From Membranipora membranacea (Eukaryota; Bryozoa; Gymnolaemata; Cheilostomatida; Membraniporidae), in the NCBI GenBank assembly GCA_914767715.1, contig OU612066.1, positions 30,726,283-30,790,282 on the forward strand: a stretch of DNA of 64,000 nucleotides, given 5' to 3'. Shown here piece by piece: positions 55,981 through 64,000 of this stretch. The notes beneath the pieces are model-generated. The model had not been told where the DNA came from. It did not search any database and saw only the letters and a list, made by a program, of their open reading frames with translations. Every line of letters starts with the position of its first letter. Positions within the stretch are counted from its first letter, which is position 1. Position numbers and translations under genes: made by a program.

Positions 55981-56006
55981 CACAGAGTAAGGATCCTTAC
56001 TCTGTG
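55981..56006. repeat. Micro-palindrome insertion 12 (26 bp, 7-bp TSD)
   Basis: Perfect palindrome with arms CACAGAGTAAGGA, flanked by ATTGTAC at 55,974-55,980 and 56,007-56,013. Copy A (4,120-4,132) has the single ATTGTAC followed by TTAGCT: a clean empty site. Confidence 0.95.
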
Positions 56007-56754
56007 ATTGTACTTAGCTGACAGTCTGAAGCTAGGTAGATTCTTTGATGATCAGCTGCAGTATGAGTGATGCAAACCAATTAGTATCCTAGCTGTATGG
56101 AGTTCAGTCCGTGTACTGTATGTTATTCTGTATGTGTTTGAGGTGATTGCTGTGATATTTGTGTGGTTCAATATGAGAACGAGCAATCCCGACTGTTAAT
56201 TTCGACCTTCATGCCGTGAGAATACTGTACTATGACAATGTTACACAGATCCGTTAATGCAAGTATCTATCCGTTTCCGTTGAGACGTTGTGATGATGCT
56301 GGGCTGTGACAATGTTACACAGATCCGTTAATACAAGTAGCCATCTGTTTCCGTTGAGACGTTGTGATAATGCTGTGCTGTGACAATGTTACACAGAAAA
56401 CAGCTCCGTTTATACTTGTGCCTTTCTTGACTTGGTAACTTTCCGTAATTGAGAGATTTTAAACTGCAGTATGCTGTGTGTACCAACTGTCCGTTAGTCC
56501 TTATTGTTTTAGCCTTGTTTGATGACAGTTGATGTATGTTCTTTGATGCGATTCTGCAGAATACCGTTAGTAAGCAATCTTGGTTATCTTGTGTTATATA
56601 AGCGTAACCTGTGTGTAACACAAGTCCGTATAGTGTTTTTAACTGTGTTGATGTGGATCCACAGTTCCTTGATTGAGCGAAAGACTTTATCGGTAATTAA
56701 GCTCAACGTTGGTGAATGATTTACGATTTTCCTTATTGTCATAAGGTTTCATTA

Positions 56755-57489
56755 TAAAGTTATTTATGAACTTTAGCCGTTTGGGTTAGGTGTAGAACTC
56801 TTATAACTAGAATTATCTAGACAAAGTTCACTGAACTATGATTTCTATATTTTGTCTGTTATCCATAATATTTGATATTCCATTTAAAGTCGTGAAACCT
56901 GTAATTGTTCAAAAAACATGAGTAACACTAATCAAATTATGATCAAATTATCAAATACGAAATTAAAATGGTTTTTCCAAGAATATTCATTTACAATGTA
57001 GTTATAAAACAATAAGCTTCAAATTATGTATACCATTGAAAAATTACAGTTTAAATCAGAATTAAAAGTTAAAATTGACATACCGCTGGTGTATTCCTAG
57101 TTAATATTGGTTTTCACATCTTGACACTATGGTTTTTTACACATAACTGAATCGATAGAGCCAGATGACGTTCACTTGATCTTTTATGTTTTGATGTTTT
57201 GAATACTAAGTGGTAAAAATGACCGTAATCCTGCAGTGTTAGGTGCAGGTTGACCTGTAAACCCCATTAATTTTGGTCCATATTTAGAGGCAGAAGTTTA
57301 GAGTTCAGATTAGAAATTTGTGAGTGCTAAGTTGGGTCTTTAATTACTTTTGCAGCAGCATGATAGATTTTTTGGAAGCCATAACGAGAATCGCAGTCTA
57401 GGTATTTTTTTTTACATAATTGGCGAGCGTATAATTTGATAATAACATACTAGGCACAATGCCGGTTTACTTTGTTGTGGATTCTTACA
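56755..57489 (-). repeat. BEL/Pao LTR segment (copy B)
   Basis: Counterpart of 14,197-14,938. Lacks the 16-18 bp palindromic difference seen just outside the LTR in copy A at 14,971. Confidence 0.8.
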
Positions 57490-58094
57490 TTGCTATTATG
57501 TTGACTCTAGTATCTCTTGATTGATTTTTTAGTGGGCATGCAGTATTGTTCGTTATGATAAAGTGTCATAGTAAGGGTACACCACACATTTTGCTGTCTA
57601 TAACATAGCAGCAGTGTGTATTTTGGATATGTTAAGATATTTTCAGAAGTCAAAACAAAACCCTCAATTCCATTTTATGATTATTCATAATTCCCTTAAC
57701 CCATCAACTTCAACATTAGCATTGAGAAGCATATATATATTTTTTAAGTGTGTTTATTGCAGGTGCAATTACTGGGGCAAGGCTATCCGATTGCCATCAT
57801 ATCTTTGACAGTCATGTGGGTTGTCACATGCCCCAATTTTCTAGCGATGATTGCAACAAAAAACGATAAGTAGGTAAGGAAATTTGGATATTTACACCGA
57901 CATGACTCATTTCGTATTGTTGTCGGTTTTGCATGTTGTCACACTTTGTCCAGAGTTTGTTACGTTTTGCACATGGTGTCATGTTTTGTGCATTTGTCAC
58001 TTGATGTGCCTCAACAAGCAAATGATTACTCCAAACATTGGCAACCACAAAGATCATTTACAGACTTTACATGATGTTATAGCTGGTATCGAGC

Positions 58095-58505
58095 CAGTGG
58101 CGTATATTACCACTCACGGCCCATAGATTGCCGTGAATGGCTGAATAGCTCAGTGTGTAGAGCGTCTGCCTATAATTCATAGTAAGATTGTTGTGGGTTC
58201 GAATCCCATCGAGGTCAGTTTTTTTTTCAAATTAATGCTTTATAACTGGAGCATTTTTACTGTAATCTTCTACTGCTATTGAGTTGTTTTCTGAAAGTAC
58301 CCAACAGCTCAGTGAGCTATTGAAATACCTCTCTGCTTGCACTATTTTGCTACCGAAATGCAAAAATTTCCGTGTGGGAGGGCGCTTAAGCGCCCCTCCC
58401 ACACCCTCCCCGCCACACCTACGGCGTGTGGATCGGGCTGTGCCCGATCATTATGCTCATCTCTAAAATGTCAGTGAGTGAAATTTTTTAGAATATACGC
58501 CCCTG
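58095..58505. mobile_element. hAT-type MITE with a tRNA-like insert (8-bp TSD)
   Basis: 411 bp, TIRs CAGTGGCGTATATT and (complement) CAGGGGCGTATATT, the classic hAT CAGNGGCG tip. 8-bp TSD TATCGAGC at 58,087-58,094 and 58,506-58,513; copy A (about 15,537) has the empty site. The interior holds a tRNA-like segment, a T run and three short GC-rich palindromes in a row (about 58,374-58,448). Confidence 0.95.
58138..58218 (+). repeat. tRNA-like sequence inside the hAT MITE
   Basis: A clean D-arm (TA GCTC...GAGC) and T-arm (GTGGG TTCGAAT CCCAT), matching pol III A and B boxes, followed by a T run. The anticodon arm does not fold and the acceptor stem pairs at only about four of seven positions, so it is a degenerate tRNA or SINE head, not a usable tRNA. 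Confidence 0.7.
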
Positions 58506-59165
58506 TATCGAGCATTGTTCTCACCTTTCTACGATCTACACTCTGATGACTAATCAACCTCAGACCCTCTCTCTCAGATATAGGTAGTCATGATAAATGT
58601 CACTTAACAAATGAATTTGGGATAGATTGCCAATCTGGACGCTACTGCACAACTTATGAGGACTACAGAAGCGCATCGAACATATATAGTATTTTGCGCT
58701 ATGTAATTTATTATTAAAAAATGATTTCTTTTTCTATGCTTCTTAGTTTTTTCTATTTTGATATTTTGATAAATAATTTTAACACCGATAAATTCAGGGA
58801 GCAAATATGACCATGTATTTGTGACTAACATCAAAAATTAAGAAAGGTATTGATGTAGTTCGGTGAATTTAAAAAAAAGGGCTTTTTCCGCAAAGTGCTG
58901 TGTTAAATTAAGGAAGGGCCGGGGTTTTATGATGTGACGAGGTTTGAATGTAGGTAATGGTGAAGTGGATGGCTGGTGTGCTCTGCTACATGCGGTTGAA
59001 CTGCATCCTCACTCCAGGATGCAGAGTGGTTCTCCAGGTTTGGAGTTCGTCCGCGGGAACCTCCTGATTTCTGGGTCCAGCAACTTGTCAGGCATGTATG
59101 TGTGGACACAGCATATGAGTTATATTCAGGCTGATTGGTCATACCATGGTCATTTTCATTCTGGG

Positions 59166-59617
59166 CACACTGATTTCGAGATTACACTATTAGTATGTGT
59201 ATCTCTGATCGATAGAGCTTCTGTCGCAAATATTGAGCACCTACATTTGGCTGAAAAAGAGGACAACTTTAATTTTATCAAACAGACATGATCGAAACAG
59301 AATTACCTAGCTCTGCATTATTAGTTCTCTCTTCTGAGCTTAGGCTAGTAATACACAGTTTCGATGTCACTTTTCTTGTCAAAAACATGTGCTAAATGCT
59401 CTTCTAAAACTGTTAAAAGGTGATATCAGATTTTCTAAATATAAATTAGAATATTTTAACAAAGAATGAGAAAATGATAAGTGTATATCCAAAAGTTTGG
59501 GTAATCATCCATACGTCTCCTAAATACTGAATTTCAGCTGCACTCAAGCTAAGTGAATTAATTCACTCTCTATCGATCAGAGATATACATGCAATAGTAT
59601 ATCACGTCATCAGTGTG
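59166..59617 (+). mobile_element. MITE X, intact copy in duplication B
   Basis: 452 bp, same TIRs and same 9-bp TSD CATTCTGGG (59,157-59,165; 59,618-59,626) as 16,205-16,656. It is the same insertion event copied by the segmental duplication. Confidence 0.92.
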
Positions 59618-60370
59618 CATTCTGGGTCATTTTCAATGTTTTCCGTGTTCTATATATTTTTTAACTTAGCCATGTTTTCACATTATCACTGCAATATTTA
59701 GTGCAATCAACTTATTTATATTTATTTTGAATATGATAAATGACAAAGTTAATTTATTTGCCTATGGAGCAGAGAAAAAGTCAAAGCTCATAGTGGTGAA
59801 GATTAGAGAAAAAAACAGCAGAAGACAACTACTGATACTATGCCGAACAATACATGGCCACCAACCAAACCAACCGTCCGTGTGAACAGGGCTAATGTAA
59901 GGTACTCTTAGGTTAATCAAACGCTCGCGTGTGTCCTGATAGCACCTGTATTGATTGTTCCTATACTCAATCCTATATGCATTTTCAGGAAATCTTTTCC
60001 TAATATAAAGTCAGTTTATGCATAAAGTTTCAACTTGTAGAAGCGCCGGTAGGCTATTCCCGATTGCAGTCACTGTCGTCACTGTTGCCCCCCCCCCCCC
60101 TGTTGAGCTTTTCTAGCCAAAGAGGACGGTCTTGGAGATGTTATAATTTATAAATGGCGCCATGTGTTAAACCACCGAAGTTACATGATCCCGAGACCAA
60201 ATCATTTCCTGGGCACACAGTTACTTCACACATTGTGAAAAAAGCCTTCAGCTGTTACAGAGTGTTGTTCATACATTTTGTTTATGCACTTGAAAAGGTC
60301 TTCTCCCTCCCATAAGCTTTCACTAGGTCTTAGCCTGCGTGATTGAGACGTAATAATGTCTCATTCCCAG

Positions 60371-60403
60371 GTAAAAATCAATATCTTGAGGTCAAATTGA
60401 CAG
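60371..60403 (+). CDS. Coiled-coil microexon B1 (33 nt)
   Basis: TTCCCAG acceptor, GTAGGT donor, phase 1-1, encodes KNQYLEVKLT. Confidence 0.65.
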
Positions 60404-60835
60404 GTAGGTTGTATTAATATGATATCACTCCACGTTCCTGTGTATGGTATGCACTTGTATCTGACAACGATTAAAGGCCTTAAACTCTTACAGATGGATT
60501 TAAAAAGTCATGCCAAATGTAGCATTTTCACTCACTAACAATACTGATGAAATTCCCACTGTCATACATTAACATGATAGCTGCAGTAGCCTACTTATAA
60601 ATATGACCTATTTGTTTTTTTAACTCTAACCATTGCCATGATTGCCTGAACTGTCTGCACAGAAGATTATTTGTTATTGGGATCATGTAATGCCTTGGAA
60701 GCTTTCTGTGTGGGATTCTGATGGTGGATTGATGCGAAAACTACATAAATACATTAAAGTTCCATATATCGCTTCACAGTTCTCCAAAACAGTTTGAGAG
60801 AATTGGAAATGATACATTTCTGTTGTCTGTTCCAG

Positions 60836-60871
60836 AGGACCAATTGAGGCGTGAAACACTGGCCTTGAAAA
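60836..60871 (+). CDS. Coiled-coil microexon B2 (36 nt)
   Basis: TGTTCCAG acceptor, GTGAGT donor, encodes DQLRRETLALK. Confidence 0.7.
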
Positions 60872-61003
60872 GTGAGTAAATGATGAGCCATCATCAATAA
60901 TAACTGTAATAGATAAACTATCTTTAACACATTTTTTGTAGCTTTATACACCCTCAAACTATTGTAACACCGAGAATAGGTTGATTTTGTACCATACTCA
61001 AAC

Positions 61004-61033
61004 CAATGAACTCCCTCTTCAGGGAGTTCATTG
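61004..61033. repeat. Micro-palindrome insertion 13 (30 bp, 7-bp TSD)
   Basis: Arms CAATGAACTCCCT / AGGGAGTTCATTG around CTTC, flanked by CTCAAAC at 60,997-61,003 and 61,034-61,040. The homologous intron in copy A and in every array unit has one CTCAAAC (e.g. 20,797). Confidence 0.95.
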
Positions 61034-61559
61034 CTCAAACAGACTCTTGAGTACGCCTGAATCCCAACATTGACTACTGGGTTCAGCGCTCCTACCTGCA
61101 AACTGCGAGAATTCCATTTCTCAGCCTGAGACCCAATGATTTTGAATAAAATTCAAATTAGTAAAAGTGTGACCTGCAATAACTCCTTAATGTGCCTATT
61201 TCGAACATAGTCTGTGTGTGTTTGTAGTGCTGTAGTCCTAGTGCTATTTAAGTTAGTGTAGATACTAGCCGCCCCACCCATTTTTTGTTGGAGCTGAGAC
61301 AAGGCTAACGTCTTAGTTAAACAAATTAGACTAAAACTGTCCAATACAATTCTACGATTGGAAACGGATGAGCAAGAATTTATAATATAGCAAAATTATC
61401 TCACCAGTTGGATATGAGGGGACAACTTCCAAAATACAACATTTTCTGACAGTTTGATCCCACCCTCCCTGGTTTGATCAGGGAGGGGAATCTTCCAGGT
61501 TCATCACATTACAACTTACCTCCATGTAGATGTAGTAATGTTTTATTTATCAATTTCAG

Positions 61560-61601
61560 GAAGAATTGAAGAACTTGCAGAACTAAATAGGCAATTGAAA
61601 G
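61560..61601 (+). CDS. Coiled-coil microexon B3 (42 nt)
   Basis: ATTTCAG acceptor, GTAGGT donor, encodes RIEELAELNRQLK. Confidence 0.72.
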
Positions 61602-61981
61602 GTAGGTTGTTGTTGAGGACTAACATGTACATACATTAACCAAAATGAACTGAAAATTCCACTGGTCAGCTGATGTAGACGTGTTACTCTTGGACCATCA
61701 ACATTATAATCATTACAGAAGGCTAACGTCTTAGTTAAACAAATTAGACTAAAACTGTCCAATACAATTCTACGATTTGAGACGGATGAGCAAGAATTTG
61801 TAGTATAGCAAAATTATCTCACCAGTTGGATATGAGGGGACAACTTCCAAAATACAATATTTTCTGACAGTTTGATCAGGGAGGGTTGGAAGGGTTTGAT
61901 CAGGGAGGGGAATCTTCCAGGTTCATCACATTACAACTTACCTCTATGTAGATGTAGTAATGTTTTATTTATCAATTTCAG

Positions 61982-62023
61982 GAAGAAATGAAGAATTTGC
62001 AGATCTAAATAGGCAATTGAAAG
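61982..62023 (+). CDS. Coiled-coil microexon B4 (42 nt)
   Basis: ATTTCAG acceptor, GTAGGT donor, encodes RNEEFADLNRQLK. Confidence 0.72.
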
Positions 62024-62254
62024 GTAGGTTGTTGTTGAGGACTAACATGTACATACATTAACCAAAATGAACTGAAAATTCCACTGGTCAGCTGATGTAG
62101 ACGTGTTACTCTTGGACCATCAATATTATAATCATTACAGAAGTATTGTATTTTCAGTTGTAATATGATGAACCTGGGAAGAGATTCTTCCAGGTTCATC
62201 ATATTGCAACTTACTTCTATGTAGATGCAGTAATGTTTTATTTATCATTTTCAG

Positions 62255-62287
62255 GAAGCAATGAAGAACTTAAGAGGCATTTAAAAG
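62255..62287 (+). CDS. Coiled-coil microexon B5 (33 nt)
   Basis: TTTTCAG acceptor, GTAGGT donor, encodes SNEELKRHLK. Confidence 0.7.
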
Positions 62288-62996
62288 GTAGGTTGTTGTT
62301 GAGGACGAATATGTACTTACATTAACTAAACCAAAATGAACTATAAATTCTATTGGTTAGCTCTTGGACAATCGGCATATTATAATCGTACCAGAAGTAT
62401 TGTATTTTCATAAGAAATAGATTTGTTTATGCACTTGAAAAGGGCAGATGTCTTCTCCCTTCCTCAAGTTTTCACTAGGTATTAGCATGTGTGAGTTAGA
62501 AGTAGTAATGCTCTTTTATATCATTTCCAGGAAAAATTTGAGTACTCAAGACCTGATTGAGAGATAGGTTGTATTAATAAAAAATTACTGTCCATTCATC
62601 TGTATGGTATTCACATTTGTCTGACAGTGATTAAAGGCCTTAAACTTTTACAAATAGATGTAAAAAGTCACGGCAAATGCAGCATTTTCAGTTATACTAA
62701 CAATACTGTTGAAACTCCCACTGCCATACAATATCTTGATAGTTGCAGTACTTATAACTACGACCTATTTGTTTTTTTTAACTCTAACCATTGCCATGAT
62801 TGCCCTAACTGTCTGTAGAGAAAATTATTTGTTATTGGGATCATGTAACGCCTAGGGGGCCTTCTGTGTGGTATTCTGATGGTGGATTGATGCGAAAACT
62901 ACATAAATACATTAAAATTCCATATATCGCTTCACAGTTCTCCAAAACAGTTTGAGAGAATTGTACATTGTATACATTGTCTGTTGTCTGTTACAG

Positions 62997-63026
62997 AGTA
63001 TGATGATCCAAAACAGACGCTGAGAA
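62997..63026 (+). CDS. Coiled-coil microexon B6 (30 nt)
   Basis: TGTTACAG acceptor, GTGAGT donor, encodes YDDPKQTLR; ends A, next exon starts GA. Confidence 0.62.
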
Positions 63027-63425
63027 GTGAGTAACTGATAAGTCATCATCAGTAACAACTGTAACAGATAAACTATTTTTAGTACATTTTTTGTAGCTTT
63101 ATACAGGCCCTCAAACTATTGCACCACTGAGAATAGGTTGATTTTTGTCCCATACTCAAACAGACTCTTGAGTACGCCTGAATCCCAACATTGACAACTG
63201 GGTTCTGCGCTCCTACCTGCAAACTGCGAGAATTCAAAATTACAACTTGCCTCTATGTTGATGCAGTAATGTTTTATGAGGGGACAACTTCCAAAATACA
63301 ATATTTTCTGACAGTTTGATCAGGGAGGGTTGGAAGAGTTTGATCAGGGAGGGGAGTCTTCCAGGTTCATCACATTACAACTTACCTCTATGTAGATGTA
63401 GTAATGTTTTATTTATCAATTTCAG

Positions 63426-63467
63426 GAAGAAATGAAGAACTTGCAGATCTAAATAGGCAATTGAAAG
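63426..63467 (+). CDS. Coiled-coil microexon B7 (42 nt)
   Basis: ATTTCAG acceptor, GTAGGT donor, encodes RNEELADLNRQLK. Confidence 0.72.
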
Positions 63468-63816
63468 GTAGGTTGTTGTTGAGGACTAACATGTACATAC
63501 ATTAACCAAAATGAACTGAAAATTCCACTGGTCAGCTGATGTAGACGTGTTACTCTTGGACCATCAATATTATAATCATAACAACTGTAACAGATAAACT
63601 ATTTTTAGTACATTTTTTGTAGCTTTATACAGGCCCTCAAACTATTGTACCACTGAGAATAGGTTGATTTTTGTCCCATACTCAAACAGACTTTTGAGTA
63701 CGCCTGAATCACAACATTGACAACTGGGTTCTGCGCTCCTACCTGCAAACTGCGAGAATTCAAAATTACAACTTGCCTCTATGTTGATGCAGTAATGTTT
63801 TATTTATCATTTTCAG

Positions 63817-63849
63817 GAAGAACTGAAGAACTGTCAAGGCAATTTGATG
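63817..63849 (+). CDS. Coiled-coil microexon B8 (33 nt)
   Basis: TTTTCAG acceptor, GTATGT donor, encodes RTEELSRQFD. The array continues past the window end. Confidence 0.7.
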
Positions 63850-64000
63850 GTATGTTACTGTAGAGGACGAATATGTACTTACACTAACTAAACCAAAATA
63901 AACTATAAATTCTATTGGTTAGCTCTTGGACAATCGGCATATTATAATCGTACCAGAAGTATTGTATTTTCATAAGAAATAGATTTGTTTATGCACTTGA

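Larger units (their letters stand above)
49415..57489 (-). mobile_element. BEL/Pao LTR retrotransposon, copy 2
   Basis: Full internal region on the minus strand: gag-like, zinc knuckles, protease, RT, RNase H, integrase. The left (3') LTR is truncated to 49,415-49,825 and also lacks ~330 bp that the right LTR has. A purine-rich tract (minus AAAGTGGGAGA, 49,826-49,838) precedes it. The right LTR ends at 57,489. Several nonsense changes make it inactive. Confidence 0.88.
57490..60370. other. Duplicated flank, copy B, without a recognised gene
   Basis: Counterpart of 14,939-17,423, with MITE X and the hAT MITE. A 13-base C run at 60,088-60,100 is 7 bases in copy A. Confidence 0.6.
51854..61560. 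repeat. Segmental duplication, copy B
   Basis: This matches 1-21,300 without the two large insertions of copy A. Copy B has its own private insertions: a 26-bp palindrome at 55,981, a 411-bp hAT-type MITE at 58,095 and a 30-bp palindrome at 61,004. The offset implies a repeat unit of about 51.9 kb containing the microexon gene, MRPL16 and SELENOH. Beyond about 61,560 the two microexon arrays can no longer be aligned one to one. Confidence 0.9.

Noticed and set aside
58138-58218. Functional tRNA gene
   Set aside because: D- and T-arms are good, but the anticodon arm does not form and the acceptor stem mispairs.

Overview
This is nuclear DNA of an invertebrate animal, probably marine. The evidence is spliceosomal genes with GT/AG introns, a selenocysteine-type selenoprotein H gene with a SECIS-like hairpin, a mitochondrial ribosomal protein L16 locus, a BEL/Pao LTR retrotransposon, a CR1/Rex-like LINE and many DNA transposons. 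I cannot name the species. The DNA is AT-rich and most of it is repeats.

Layout. (1) 1-14,938: a BEL/Pao element on the minus strand, cut by the window edge. Its right-hand LTR is split by a 9.3 kb nest of three DNA transposons, each inside the other (4,133-13,455), and every level has its own TIRs and target-site duplication. (2) 14,939-17,423: duplicated non-coding flank with a 452-bp MITE. (3) 17,424-31,518: an array of at least 18 tiny exons (30, 33, 36 or 42 nt, all phase 1-1) encoding charged coiled-coil modules, partly built from ~1.2 kb tandem units. It is interrupted by a LINE and a 1.75-kb long-TIR element. (4) 31,388-36,192: the constant 3' exons of the same gene, ending in a stop codon. 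I do not recognise this protein. (5) 39,447-40,869: MRPL16-like exons with an in-frame TGA and a frameshift. (6) 42,282-44,305: SELENOH, four exons, UGA in a CKSU motif, SECIS-like hairpin in the 3' UTR. (7) 44,306-49,414: non-coding repeats. (8) 49,415-57,489: a second BEL/Pao copy. (9) 57,490-64,000: a second copy of the flank and the start of a second microexon array, running off the window.

Regions 1-3 and 8-9 are copies of one another at an offset of about 51.9 kb, at high identity by eye. This is either a recent tandem duplication or two haplotypes joined in assembly. The paralogous copies supply empty sites, which prove several insertions.

Two observations stand out. The first is the array of symmetric phase-1 coiled-coil microexons. 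Its junction codons are matched pairwise, so the full linear splice is open while most skips out of T-ending exons would create a stop. The second is a population of very short (18-63 bp) near-perfect palindromes inserted with 7-9 bp target-site duplications. They look like transposons reduced to little more than their two TIRs.
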